Assembly: GCF_003945545.1 (NCBI RefSeq)
Contig: NZ_CP029617.1
Location: 4,165,001-4,229,000 of the forward strand
Length of the DNA stretch: 64,000 nt
Direction of reading: 5' to 3'
DNA from: Streptomyces sp. WAC 01529
GTDB taxonomy: Bacteria; Actinomycetota; Actinomycetes; Streptomycetales; Streptomycetaceae
Positions within the stretch are counted from its first letter, which is position 1; each line of letters opens with the position of its first letter. Shown piece by piece: positions 18,940-27,315 of this stretch. The position numbers were made by a program, and so were the translations under genes. Below the pieces are notes generated by a model. That model had not been told where the DNA came from, made no database searches, and worked only from the letters and a program-made list of their open reading frames with translations.

Positions 18940-20342
18940 GGTCGGACCACCTGGGTCATTTCGGCGTCGGGGTTCGGGGCGGGGGACGGCGCGGGACGGC
19001 GCGCGGTGTCGCTGATCCGGAGCAGGATGCCGACCAGCGCCCAGTTGGCGATGACGGACGAACCGCCGTACGCCAGGAAGGGCATGGTCATACCGGTCAG
19101 CGGGATCAGGCCCATGACGCCGCCGGCGACGACGAAGACCTGGATGGCGAAGGCTCCGGAGAGGCCGATCGCCAGGAGCTTGCCGAACGGGTCGCGGGCG
19201 GCGAGGGCCGTGCGGACACCGCGCTCGACGATCAGGCCGTAGATCAACAGGATCGCCATGACGCCGGCCAGACCCATCTCCTCGCCGAAGGTGGCGAGGA
19301 TGAAGTCGGAGTTGGCGGCGAAGCCGATGAGGTCGGAGTGGCCCTGGCCGAGTCCGGTGCCGAGGACACCGCCGGAACCGAACGCCATCAGCGACTGGGC
19401 GATCTGGTCACTGTTGTTCTGGATGACCGAATCGGAGAACGGGTTCAGCCAGGCGTCCACACGCTGCTGTACGTGGGGCTCGAAAGAGGCCACGCTGACC
19501 GCGCCGACGGCGGACATCAGCAGACCGAACACGATCCAGCTGGTGCGCTCGGTGGCGACGTAGAGCATCACGACGAACATGCCGAAGAACAGCAGCGACG
19601 TACCGAGGTCGGTCTCGAAGACGAGGATCAGGATCGACATCGCCCAGACGACGATGATCGGCCCGAGGTCGCGGCCGCGCGGCAGGTACAGGCCCATGAA
19701 GCGGCGGCTGGCCAGGGCGAGGGCGTCGCGCTTCACCATCAGATAGCCGGCGAAGAAGATCGCGATGACGATCTTCGCGAACTCACCGGGCTGGATGGAG
19801 AATCCGCCGACCCGGATCCAGATCTTGGCGCCGAAGACATTCATGCCGAGACCCGGCACGAGCGGCAGCAGCAGCAGGACGAGGGCGCCGACCATGGAGA
19901 TGTACGTGTAGCGCTGCAGGACGCGGTGGTCCTTGAGCAGGAGCAGCACACCGACGAAGAGCGCGACGCCGATCGCGGAGTACATCAGCTGGTTCGGCGC
20001 GGCCTCGACGAAGTTCTTGCGCTGCTGGAGCTTCTCCGACTGGTCGAGCCGCCAGATGATCACAAGGCCGAGGCCGTTGAGCAGCGTGGCCAGCGGCAAC
20101 AGCAATGGATCCGCATACGCGGCGAACTTGCGTACGACGATGTGGCCGACGCCTGCGAGCAGGCCGAGCCCCATTCCGTACCCGAGCATGCCGGTGGGCA
20201 GCTCGCCGGTGAGCGCGAGGCCCACGTTCATATAGGCGAACAGCGGGATGACGACCGCGAACGCGAGCAGCGCGAGCTCGGTGTTGCGCCGGCTCGGCGC
20301 CCCGATCGCGCCGATCGTCGACGTGTGTGTAGTACTGCTCAT
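18936..20342 (-). CDS. rodA: RodA/FtsW/SpoVE-family peptidoglycan glycosyltransferase
   Basis: 468 aa with about twelve membrane helices. SEDS-family landmarks: QPGEFAKIVIAIFFAGYL, the extracellular loop Trp-Leu-Asn-Pro-Phe (VDAWLNPF) and GSGGVLGTGLGQG with SDFILATFGEEMGLAG. It polymerises lipid II, with PbpA as its transpeptidase partner. Which family name applies cannot be decided by sequence alone; the pknB-pbpA-rodA-pstP-FHA context is the basis for rodA. It lies 26 bases downstream of pstP. Confidence 0.92.
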   Translation of the reverse strand: MSSTTHTSTIGAIGAPSRRNTELALLAFAVVIPLFAYMNVGLALTGELPTGMLGYGMGLGLLAGVGHIVVRKFAAYADPLLLPLATLLNGLGLVIIWRLDQSEKLQQRKNFVEAAPNQLMYSAIGVALFVGVLLLLKDHRVLQRYTYISMVGALVLLLLPLVPGLGMNVFGAKIWIRVGGFSIQPGEFAKIVIAIFFAGYLMVKRDALALASRRFMGLYLPRGRDLGPIIVVWAMSILILVFETDLGTSLLFFGMFVVMLYVATERTSWIVFGLLMSAVGAVSVASFEPHVQQRVDAWLNPFSDSVIQNNSDQIAQSLMAFGSGGVLGTGLGQGHSDLIGFAANSDFILATFGEEMGLAGVMAILLIYGLIVERGVRTALAARDPFGKLLAIGLSGAFAIQVFVVAGGVMGLIPLTGMTMPFLAYGGSSVIANWALVGILLRISDTARRPAPSPAPNPDAEMTQVVRP

Positions 20343-20368
20343 GGCGTGCAGAGGCCCCCAACGGCTGC

Positions 20369-21931
20369 TTACTGCTTACCGCACAGCGGGACCAGCTTCT
20401 GCTCATCCTCGGAGAGGCTGGGGCCGGGTGTGGGAGTCGGTGCGGTCTTGGACTTGTTCTTGTCGGTCGTGCTGTTCTTGTCGTTCTTGCCGGTCGGGTC
20501 CGACGACGGGTTGGTGGTGGGGTCGTCGCCCGGGGCCTTGGTCACGCCGGTCGCGCCGCCCGCCTCGCCCTCGCCGGTCCGTGCGTTGTTCTCCCGCTCG
20601 GCCTGGCGGCGCTCGGCGTCCTTCTTGCACGCCGAGGCCTGGAGGCCCAGCTCCTGGATCTTGCTCTGGGCCTCGTCGAGGTTGCCCTCGGCGATGGTGG
20701 CCTCGACCTGCTTGCGCTGGTACGGCGGCAGGTACTTGAGTTCGATCTCGGGGTGGTCCTTCTCGACCTTCGACAGGCTGACCCAGGCCAGGTCCTGGTC
20801 GATGCCGCGGTAGAGCGCGATGTGCTTGTCCTTCGTGCCCACGTAGTACTGGGTCTGGGTCCAGCGGTAGCCGCCGTAGAGGCCGCCGCCGATCACCGCG
20901 AGCGCGAGCGCCGCGTAGAGGGATCTCTTGAGCCACTTGCGGTTGCTGCCGGGCTTCACGAAGTCTTCGTCGTCGTACGCCCCGAAGCTGCCCTCGGGGA
21001 CGTACCCCGTGGTGTCGCCGCTGCCGGGCGGGCCGAAGCCGCCGCCCTGGCCGTGGGGCGTCTGCGGCGGCACCGGGCGGCCGAGGCCGGAGGCGCGGCC
21101 CGCGGGCGTCTGCATGGCGCCGTCGTCCTGCGCCTGGAGCTGGTTCTCGGCGACCGCGCCGACCACCACGGGGGTGTCGGAGAGCCGGCCGGCGAGGGTG
21201 TCGCCGCTGTCGATGTCCAGGACGTCGGCGACGATCACGGTGATGTTGTCGGGGCCGCCGCCGCGCAGCGCGAGCTGGATCAGCTCCTGCACGGTCTCCT
21301 GCGGGCCCTGGTAGGAGGCGAGGGTGTCCTCCATGGTCTGGTGCGAGACGACTCCGGAGAGGCCGTCCGAGCAGATCAAGTAGCGATCGCCGGCGCGGAC
21401 CTCGCGGATGGAGAGGTCCGGCTCGACGTGGTCACCGCTGCCCAGCGCGCGCATCAGCAGGGAGCGCTGCGGGTGGGTGGTGGCCTCTTCCTCGGTGATG
21501 CGGCCCTCGTCGACGAGGCGCTGCACCCAGGTGTGGTCCTGCGTGATCTGCGTGAGGACGCCGTCCCGCAGGAGATACGCGCGCGAGTCGCCGACGTGTA
21601 CGAGACCGAGGCGCTGGCCCGTCCACAGGAGGGCGGTCAGGGTCGTCCCCATGCCCTCGAGCTGGGGGTCCTCCTCGACCATCAGGCGCAGCTGGTCGTT
21701 GGCCCCCTGCACGGCGGTGCCGAGCGACGTCAGGATGTCCGAGCCGGGGACGTCGTCGTCGAGCGTGACGAGGGTCGAGATGACCTCGGAACTCGCCACC
21801 TCACCCGCGGCCTGGCCCCCCATGCCGTCGGCGATGGCGAGGAGACGGGGGCCGGCGTAACCGGAATCCTCGTTCCCCTCCCGGATCATGCCTTTGTGCG
21901 ATCCGGCGGCGAAACGCAGAGAGAGACTCAT
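20369..21931 (-). CDS. pstP: PP2C-family Ser/Thr protein phosphatase PstP
   Basis: 520 aa. PPM domain at residues 1-240 with metal-binding signatures EGNEDS, AIADGMGGQAAGE, HVGDSRAYLL, CSDGLSGVV and GGPDNITVIV. A flexible linker, one membrane helix (SLYAALALAVIGGGLYGGY, about residues 310-330) and an extracellular domain rich in Lys/Gln ending in a Thr/Lys/Asp tail follow. It should reverse PknB phosphorylation. Start: ATG at 21929-21931 follows GAGGTG; an in-frame ATG ten codons upstream (ending 21961) is the alternative and is often annotated. It lies between fhaB and rodA in an apparent operon. Confidence 0.94.
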   Translation of the reverse strand: MSLSLRFAAGSHKGMIREGNEDSGYAGPRLLAIADGMGGQAAGEVASSEVISTLVTLDDDVPGSDILTSLGTAVQGANDQLRLMVEEDPQLEGMGTTLTALLWTGQRLGLVHVGDSRAYLLRDGVLTQITQDHTWVQRLVDEGRITEEEATTHPQRSLLMRALGSGDHVEPDLSIREVRAGDRYLICSDGLSGVVSHQTMEDTLASYQGPQETVQELIQLALRGGGPDNITVIVADVLDIDSGDTLAGRLSDTPVVVGAVAENQLQAQDDGAMQTPAGRASGLGRPVPPQTPHGQGGGFGPPGSGDTTGYVPEGSFGAYDDEDFVKPGSNRKWLKRSLYAALALAVIGGGLYGGYRWTQTQYYVGTKDKHIALYRGIDQDLAWVSLSKVEKDHPEIELKYLPPYQRKQVEATIAEGNLDEAQSKIQELGLQASACKKDAERRQAERENNARTGEGEAGGATGVTKAPGDDPTTNPSSDPTGKNDKNSTTDKNKSKTAPTPTPGPSLSEDEQKLVPLCGKQ

Positions 21932-22062
21932 GCGCACCTCGCCCGTCGGCTCCGGGTACATCCGCACGGTGCCCACCCTCCGGTCGGGAGCGCGCCGGCG
22001 TCCAGTGCCTGGACAGCCGCTTCGGCTCGCTCGCTCCGCTCGCGCTCTTTCATGACGTAGCA

Positions 22063-22581
22063 CTACTTCCGCAGCTCGATGACGGTCTTGCCGATGCGGA
22101 TCGCCGTGCCCAGCGGAATGGGCGTCGGGGTGGTGAGTCGGGTCCGGTCGAGATACGTGCCGTTGGTGGACCCGAGATCCTCGACGATCCACTGGCCGTC
22201 ACGGTCCGGGTAGATCCTGGCATGCCTGCTGGAGGCGTAGTCGTCGTCCAGCACGATCGTCGAATCGTGCGCACGGCCCAGCGTGATGGTCTGGCCCTGC
22301 AGCGCGACCGTCGTCCCGGCGAGGATGCCCTCGGAGACGACCAGCTTGCTGGGAGCGCCGCGGCGCTGGCGGCCGCCGCCGCTCTGCTGCTGGCGCTGCG
22401 GCGGTGGTGTTGCGGCCTGCTGCGGTCGGGCGGCCTGTTGGGGCCGCTCGCGGCGCGAACCGCGCTGTGTGACGCGCGTTCCGAACAGGTCGCTGCGGAT
22501 GACCTGGACGGCCACGATCACGAACAGCCACAGAACGGCTAGGAAACCTAGCCGCATGACCGTCAGGGTCAGCTCTGACAT
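22063..22581 (-). CDS. fhaB: FHA-domain protein FhaB (FipA-like)
   Basis: 172 aa. N-terminal membrane helix (residues 5-27), a Gln/Arg-rich linker and a C-terminal FHA domain (ITLGRAHDSTIVL, SSRHARIY, LGSTNGTYLD) that binds phosphothreonine, probably on PknB. In mycobacteria the equivalent protein contacts division proteins. ATG at 22581 is ten bases after the fhaA stop. The DNA of the linker is a source of low-complexity repeats. Confidence 0.94.
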   Translation of the reverse strand: MSELTLTVMRLGFLAVLWLFVIVAVQVIRSDLFGTRVTQRGSRRERPQQAARPQQAATPPPQRQQQSGGGRQRRGAPSKLVVSEGILAGTTVALQGQTITLGRAHDSTIVLDDDYASSRHARIYPDRDGQWIVEDLGSTNGTYLDRTRLTTPTPIPLGTAIRIGKTVIELRK

Positions 22582-22591
22582 TGCCCCCGCT

Positions 22592-23509
22592 TCACCCTTC
22601 GGCTTGCCGGTAAACGATGGTGGTTTGGCCCACGACGATCCGCGAGCCGTCGCGGAGCGTAGCGCGGGTGGTGTGCTGCCCGTCTACCACGATGCCGTTG
22701 GTAGACCCGAGATCCTGGATCGTCGAGGGCGTTCCGGTCCGGATCTCACAGTGCCGGCGCGAGACGCCGGGGTCGTCGATCCGCACATCGGCGTCGGTGC
22801 TGCGTCCCAGCACCAGCGTCGGGCGGGAGATCTGATGGCGATTGCCGTTGATCTCGATCCAGCGCCGCACCTGGGCGCCCGGGAGCGATCCGGCGCCGGG
22901 ACCCGAGGGTCTGGCGGCCGCCGGGGACTGACCGCCGGGGCGGGCCCCGCCGGGAGGTGGTGCCGCCGGCATGGGAGGTGCCCCGCCGGGAGCCGCTGAG
23001 GGCGGCTGCGGATAGCCATAGCCGCCGCCCGCGCCGCGGCCGGGGGCCGCGGGACCACTGGGGCCGCTGGGGCGGCCGCCACCGGGGCCACCGGCGCCAG
23101 GGCCCGCGGGGCCCGGCTCAGGAGACTGGGAGGTGCTGGAGGCGAGGGTGCGGCTGCGTACGCGATACAGGCCGGTGTCGAGATCCTCGGCCTTCTCCAG
23201 GTGGACCTTGATGGGGCCCATGAAGCTGTAGCGCTGCTGCTTGGCGTAGTCGCGCACCATGCCGGACAGCTCGTCGCCGAGCTGTCCGGAGTAGGGACTC
23301 AGGCGCTCGAAGTCGGGCGCGCTGAGCTCCACGATGAAGTCATTGGGGACGACCGTCCGCTCGCGGTTCCAGATCGTCGCGTTGTTGTCGCACTCCCGCT
23401 GGAGGGCGCCGGCGATCTCGACGGGCTGGACCTCGGACTTGAACACCTTGGCGAAGGTGCCGTTGACCAGACCTTCAAGTCGCTGTTCGAACTTCTTCAG
23501 GACTCCCAT
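22592..23509 (-). CDS. fhaA: FHA-domain protein FhaA (DUF3662 + FHA)
   Basis: 305 aa. DUF3662 domain at residues 1-120 (VLKKFEQRLEGLVNGTFAKVF), a Gly/Pro/Ala-rich linker and a C-terminal FHA domain (LVLGRSTDADVRI, SRRHCEIRT, LGSTNGIVVDG). It is soluble. In mycobacteria FhaA binds phosphorylated MviN and regulates wall precursor flow. It is the first gene of the leftward fhaA-fhaB-pstP-rodA-pbpA run; the promoter should lie in 23510-23950. GAGGTGCCCC before the ATG gives a ribosome site. Confidence 0.95.
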   Translation of the reverse strand: MGVLKKFEQRLEGLVNGTFAKVFKSEVQPVEIAGALQRECDNNATIWNRERTVVPNDFIVELSAPDFERLSPYSGQLGDELSGMVRDYAKQQRYSFMGPIKVHLEKAEDLDTGLYRVRSRTLASSTSQSPEPGPAGPGAGGPGGGRPSGPSGPAAPGRGAGGGYGYPQPPSAAPGGAPPMPAAPPPGGARPGGQSPAAARPSGPGAGSLPGAQVRRWIEINGNRHQISRPTLVLGRSTDADVRIDDPGVSRRHCEIRTGTPSTIQDLGSTNGIVVDGQHTTRATLRDGSRIVVGQTTIVYRQAEG

Positions 23510-23953
23510 GGGGCACCTCCTCCGTCGTAGTCATCCTGGTACTGCTTACTGATCGTATCCACGCGCCGGGAAATCGGCTGGTTCCCCCTGTCTGCCCGGT
23601 CGACGAGTGTCGCCTCTCACAAGGCATGCCCGCGCCCGGCCTCCAGGGATCCTCCCAGGACCCCTGAGGAAGCCCTGATCTCCGGATCCGGAAACCCTTC
23701 CGGGCAGCTGCTGGGGGCGGCTGCTCGAGTCTCCTCTTACCAGGGATCGTAGAGGGGGCCCCAAGCCAGTGTCCCGCACCTGGCCCCGGAGCTCGCCGGG
23801 CTCGTCGGGCGCGGCCCGGCTCGTTCGGGGGGCGGATCCCTTGGCAGGTGCCCGCCGAATACGGATGTGAATCCACCCTCGCCAGCGTGCTAATCTTCTG
23901 GATGTCGGCAGGCGCTCGCACCACACAGTGAGAGACCCAAAGGCAACACCCAT
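23510..23953. promoter_or_regulatory. Divergent intergenic region of fhaA and tRNA-Leu
   Basis: 444 bases with no supported gene. It should hold the fhaA promoter (leftward) and the tRNA-Leu promoter (rightward). A TAATCT at 23891-23896 could be the tRNA -10 element, though I see no good -35. Small inverted repeats rich in GGATCC/TCCGGA at 23645-23700 have no clear role. Confidence 0.4.
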
Positions 23954-24040
23954 GCGCGGGTGGCGGAATAGGCAGACGCGCTGGATTCAGGTTCCAGTGC
24001 CCGAAAGGGCGTGGGGGTTCAACTCCCCCCTCGCGCACCA
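23954..24040 (+). tRNA. tRNA-Leu (anticodon CAG), CCA encoded
   Basis: 87 nt including an encoded CCA end. Acceptor GCGCGGG pairs with CTCGCGC. Class II with a long variable arm (GTGCCCGAAAGGGCGT). Anticodon stem CTGGA/TCCAG with loop TTCAGGT, anticodon CAG at 23988-23990. T arm GGGGGTTCAACTCCCCC. It reads the dominant CUG codon. Confidence 0.97.
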
Positions 24041-24045
24041 TGAGG

Positions 24046-24093
24046 AAGCGGTCCTCCTCCGGATGAAAGTCCGGAGGAGGACCGCTTCTTTTT
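24046..24093 (+). terminator. Rho-independent terminator of tRNA-Leu
   Basis: 18-bp stem beginning AAGCGGTCCTCC, six-base loop, followed by CTTTTT: an unusually classical terminator for this genome. Confidence 0.9.
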
Positions 24094-24151
24094 GTCGTCG
24101 TCCTCGGCTTTGTCGTCGTCCTCGGCGGGGCGGTGATGTATGTCACCGAAG

Positions 24152-24160
24152 TTATCCACA
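24152..24160 (+). promoter_or_regulatory. DnaA box upstream of the DUF2252 gene
   Basis: TTATCCACA, perfect consensus, 68 bases before the start codon. Confidence 0.55.
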
Positions 24161-24227
24161 GGCTCTGACGGGAGTTGGCGCGCGGGGGTACTTTCGATGC
24201 CAGGTTCGGTGACGGTCGGCGGGGGCG

Positions 24228-25691
24228 ATGGGCATGGCGGAGCTGGGGAAGGCGATTCCCGGACAGCGTGGGCGGCAGGGGCGGGCGGACGCGAGGCTGC
24301 CGGAGGTGCCGGGGTTCGCGGCGTGGCCGGCGCCCGCGCAGGGGTCGCCCAAGGGTGAGGGCAAGGCGCTGCGGAAGCGGGTCCCGCGCTCGGAGCACGC
24401 GCGGTTCGAGGTGGACGCGGGGCGCCCCGACGCCGTGACGGCCGTGGAGGCGTCGAACCGCAGCAGGCTCCCTGAGCTGACGCCGATCCGGGTCGGCAGG
24501 ATGACGGCCTCTCCCTTCGCGTTCCTGCGGGGCTCCGCGGGACTCATGGCGTACGACCTCGCGCGCGCCCCGCTGACCGGCATCGGCGCGCAGATATGCG
24601 GTGACGCGCACGCGGCGAACTTCGGGCTCTACGCGGACGCGCGGGGTGGGCTCGTCATCGACCTCAACGACTTCGACGAGACGGTGTACGGACCCTGGGA
24701 GTGGGACCTCAAGCGCCTCGCCACCTCGCTGGTGCTCGCGGGGCGCGAGGCGGGCGCCGGTGAGGATGTGTGCGCGGAGGCGGCGCTGGACGCGGTGGGG
24801 GCCTATCGCCGCACCATGCGGCTGCTCGCGAAGCTGCCCGCCCTGGACGCGTGGAACGCCATCGCGGACGAGGAGTTGGTCTCGCACACGGACGCGCGCG
24901 ACCTCCTCGGCACGCTGGAGCAGGTCTCCCAGAAGGCCCGGCAGAACACGAGCGCGCGGTTCGCCGCGAAGTCGACGGAGCCGGTCGAGGGGGAGGACGG
25001 TTCGGTGGGGCGGCGCTTCGTCGACGCCCCTCCCGTACTGCGGCGCGTACCGGACGCGGAGGCGGCCCAGGTGGCCGCTTCCCTGGAGGAGTATCTGGGG
25101 ACGCTCGCCGAGGACCGGCTGCCGCTGATCGGGAGGTACGCGATCCAGGACGTGGCGTTCCGCGTCGTGGGCACGGGCAGCGTCGGCCTGCGGTCGTATG
25201 TGGTGCTGCTGCTCGACCACCGGGGCGAGCCGCTGATCCTCCAGGTCAAGGAGGCGCGGCCCTCCGCGCTGCTTCCGCATCTGCCCGAGGCGGGCTTCGA
25301 GGTGCCCGAGACCGGGCACGAGGGGCACCGGGTGGTGCTCGGCCAGAAGCGGATGCAGGTCGTCAGCGACTTCCTGCTGGGGTGGACGACGGTGGACGGT
25401 CTGCCTTTCCAGGTACGCCAGTTCAGGAACCGCAAGGGCAGCGTGGACCCGGCCGGGCTGACCGCCGACCAGCTCGACGACTACGGCCGCATGACCGGCG
25501 CCCTGCTGGCCCGCGCCCACGCACACAGCGCCGATCCGCGCCTCATAGCCGGGTACTGCGGCAAGGGTGATGCGCTGGACGCGGCGATCTCGCGCTTCGC
25601 GACGGCGTACGCGGACCGCACGGAGGAGGATCACGCGCTGCTGGTGCGGGCGGTCAAGGAGGGGCGGGTGGCGGCGGAGGTGGGGGTGTGA
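24228..25691 (+). CDS. DUF2252 family protein
   Basis: 487 aa. Family signatures are RVGRMTASPFAFLRGSAGLM, CGDAHAANFGLY and VIDLNDFDETVYGPWEWDLKRLATS, which resemble the catalytic and metal-binding loops of aminoglycoside-phosphotransferase-like kinases (HGD..N and D-x-D-x-x types). QVKEARPS could hold a nucleotide-binding Lys. Function is not established, but a small-molecule kinase fold is plausible from these motifs. ATG at 24228 or 24234 (MGMAELG). No signal peptide. It stands between tRNA-Leu and the J-domain gene. Confidence 0.9.
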   Translation: MGMAELGKAIPGQRGRQGRADARLPEVPGFAAWPAPAQGSPKGEGKALRKRVPRSEHARFEVDAGRPDAVTAVEASNRSRLPELTPIRVGRMTASPFAFLRGSAGLMAYDLARAPLTGIGAQICGDAHAANFGLYADARGGLVIDLNDFDETVYGPWEWDLKRLATSLVLAGREAGAGEDVCAEAALDAVGAYRRTMRLLAKLPALDAWNAIADEELVSHTDARDLLGTLEQVSQKARQNTSARFAAKSTEPVEGEDGSVGRRFVDAPPVLRRVPDAEAAQVAASLEEYLGTLAEDRLPLIGRYAIQDVAFRVVGTGSVGLRSYVVLLLDHRGEPLILQVKEARPSALLPHLPEAGFEVPETGHEGHRVVLGQKRMQVVSDFLLGWTTVDGLPFQVRQFRNRKGSVDPAGLTADQLDDYGRMTGALLARAHAHSADPRLIAGYCGKGDALDAAISRFATAYADRTEEDHALLVRAVKEGRVAAEVGV

Positions 25692-25805
25692 GGTTCGTGG
25701 GCGACCGGGGTTCCGGCCGGCTGTGGGCGGGCGGAGCGGCCGGGCTCCTGGGTGGCTGTCGGTGAGCGGAGCTGCCGGGCTTCTGGGGCGGGGGCCTCCG
25801 TGGCC

Positions 25806-25811
25806 TACGCT
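25806..25811 (+). promoter_or_regulatory. -10 element of a probable leaderless transcript (J-domain gene)
   Basis: TACGCT with six bases to the GTG at 25818; no ribosome site between. A typical actinobacterial leaderless arrangement. Confidence 0.5.
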
Positions 25812-25817
25812 GGGCGG

Positions 25818-26801
25818 GTGACGATCCCGGAAGCCGAGCCACCGCAGCCCGAGACTCCTGAGACTCCCGGCGAGGAGTCGCGGCAGGCGGGCCCCGAAGG
25901 GCGGCTCAAGCACCAGCTCAAGGAGCGGCTCAGGGCGCGGTCCGAGGGGCGGCGCCAGGAGCGTGACGACGAGCGCGGCGGGCAGCCGGACGAGGGCCGG
26001 AGCGACGTGGGCGCGGGCGCGGTGCCTGAGCGGCCCGAGGAGCGCCTGGAGAGGGCCGTGCGCGCCGCCGAGCAGGCGCTGATCGAGTACGAGATCGCGT
26101 TGGAGACCTTCCGGGTGGAGGTCGAGAACTTCTCCCGCCTGCACCACCAGAAGCTCGGCCCGATGTACGCGCGCCTGGACGAACTGGACGCGCGGATCGC
26201 CGAGGCCACCGCGGCCCGCACAGGCGACCCCGAGGACCGGCGCAAGGCGGACGAGGCGCGGGCGCGGGTCATGCCGATGCCGGGCGTCGAGGAGCTGTTC
26301 CACGGCTGGATGGACGACGAGGGGCTCTACCCCGAGGCCGCCGCGATGCTGACCGATCAGTCGGTGCGGCCGCCGCAGCGTGTGCGCCCCGGCGAGGAGG
26401 CCCGCAAGCTCTACCGCGACCTGGTCCGCAAGGCGCATCCGGACCTGGCGCAGGAGGAGGGCGAGCGGCAGCGGCGCGAGGAGTTCATCACGCGCGTCAA
26501 CGCGGCGTACGCCCGTGGCGACGAGGCGCTGCTGCGGGAGCTGTCCGAGGAGTGGGCCGCGGGACCCGTGCCCGAGGAGCAGCGGCTCACCCGCAGCGAG
26601 GAGCTGTACGCGCGGCTCGAATGGCTCGCCCAGCGCAAGGAACTCCTCTCCGTCCTCGCCAAGGAGCTGGAGGAGAGCGCGATCGGCGGCATGCTGCGCA
26701 TCGCCCCGGACGACCCCGACACGCTCCTCGACGAGATCGCCGAGCAACTGCTCGCGCAGGTCGCCGAGCGCGAGGCCGAGCTGGAGCGGCTGACGGCGTA
26801 G
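25818..26801 (+). CDS. J-domain (DnaJ-like) protein of unknown role
   Basis: 327 aa. The N-terminal 75 residues are Pro/Glu/Arg-rich and disordered-looking. A coiled-coil region follows (FRVEVENFSRLHHQKLGPMYARLDELDARI). The J-like part is EEARKLYRDLVRKAHPDLAQEEGERQRREEFITRVNAAY, beginning about residue 193, with the invariant HPD. It is placed internally rather than at the N-terminus and has no Gly/Phe or zinc region, so it is a type III J-protein, perhaps delivering a specific client to DnaK. The GTG at 25818 is preferred because a -10-like TACGCT sits six bases before it; an upstream in-frame start at 25752 is less convincing. Confidence 0.82.
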   Translation: MTIPEAEPPQPETPETPGEESRQAGPEGRLKHQLKERLRARSEGRRQERDDERGGQPDEGRSDVGAGAVPERPEERLERAVRAAEQALIEYEIALETFRVEVENFSRLHHQKLGPMYARLDELDARIAEATAARTGDPEDRRKADEARARVMPMPGVEELFHGWMDDEGLYPEAAAMLTDQSVRPPQRVRPGEEARKLYRDLVRKAHPDLAQEEGERQRREEFITRVNAAYARGDEALLRELSEEWAAGPVPEEQRLTRSEELYARLEWLAQRKELLSVLAKELEESAIGGMLRIAPDDPDTLLDEIAEQLLAQVAEREAELERLTA

Positions 26802-26876
26802 CCGTGGCCGTGCAGGCCCGGCCTCGTGGTCCTGTCCGTGGGCCGTGGGACGTGGTCCGTCGGGTAGCGTCGGGGC

Positions 26877-27224
26877 ATGGCTTTCGGATCTCAAGTGCCC
26901 ACCGTCGGCGTCGACGACCTCACGAGCGGTGACTTTCTGCTGGACGTCCGGGAGGACGACGAATGGCAGGCGGGCCACGCCGCGGGCGCGCTGCACATCC
27001 CGGTGAGTGAATTCGTCGCCCGGTACGGCGAGTTGACTGAGGCCGCGCCGCAGGACGGCAAGGTCAACGTCATCTGCCGGTCCGGCGGGCGCTCCGCCCA
27101 GGTCGCCATGTACCTCGGGCAGCAGGGCATCGACGCGGTGAATGTCGCCGGCGGCATGGAGGCCTGGGAGGCCTCCGGGCGCCCGGTCGTCGACGACAAG
27201 GGACAGCCGGGCGCTGTCATCTGA
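26877..27224 (+). CDS. Single-domain rhodanese-like sulfurtransferase
   Basis: 115 aa. Rhodanese landmarks: DFLLDVREDDEWQAGHAAGALHIP, and the active-site loop CRSGGRS with catalytic Cys near residue 65, then GGMEAWEASGRPVV. It is cytosolic and would carry a persulfide for sulfur transfer or detoxification. ATG at 26877 lies six bases after TAGCGT (26865-26870), so the mRNA is probably leaderless. The last codons and stop are the first copy of a four-copy 20-bp repeat. Confidence 0.93.
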   Translation: MAFGSQVPTVGVDDLTSGDFLLDVREDDEWQAGHAAGALHIPVSEFVARYGELTEAAPQDGKVNVICRSGGRSAQVAMYLGQQGIDAVNVAGGMEAWEASGRPVVDDKGQPGAVI

Positions 27225-27296
27225 GGTTCCTCGGAGTCATCTGCGGGTCCGCGGAGTCGTCTGCGGTTCCGCGGAGTCACCTGCGGTTCCTCGGAT
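27217..27296. repeat. Four tandem 20-bp repeats beginning at the rhodanese stop
   Basis: Unit TCATCTGAGGTTCCTCGGAG (27217-27236), then three variants at 27237, 27257 and 27277 that change TGA to TGC and drift slightly. Exact 20-base period. Only the first copy is coding. Confidence 0.9.
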
Positions 27297-27315
27297 CCTC
27301 GCGGCTCCGCCGCTC

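Noticed and set aside
17662..19242. 526-codon plus-strand frame across pbpA and rodA
   Set aside because: Antisense shadow of two well-supported genes.
23475..26996. 1173-codon open frame on the minus strand spanning tRNA-Leu, DUF2252 and J-domain genes
   Set aside because: It crosses a tRNA gene and runs antisense to genes with recognisable domains; it reflects the high GC content.
27217..27296. 20-bp tandem array as a CRISPR
   Set aside because: Repeats abut with no spacers, and no cas genes are present.
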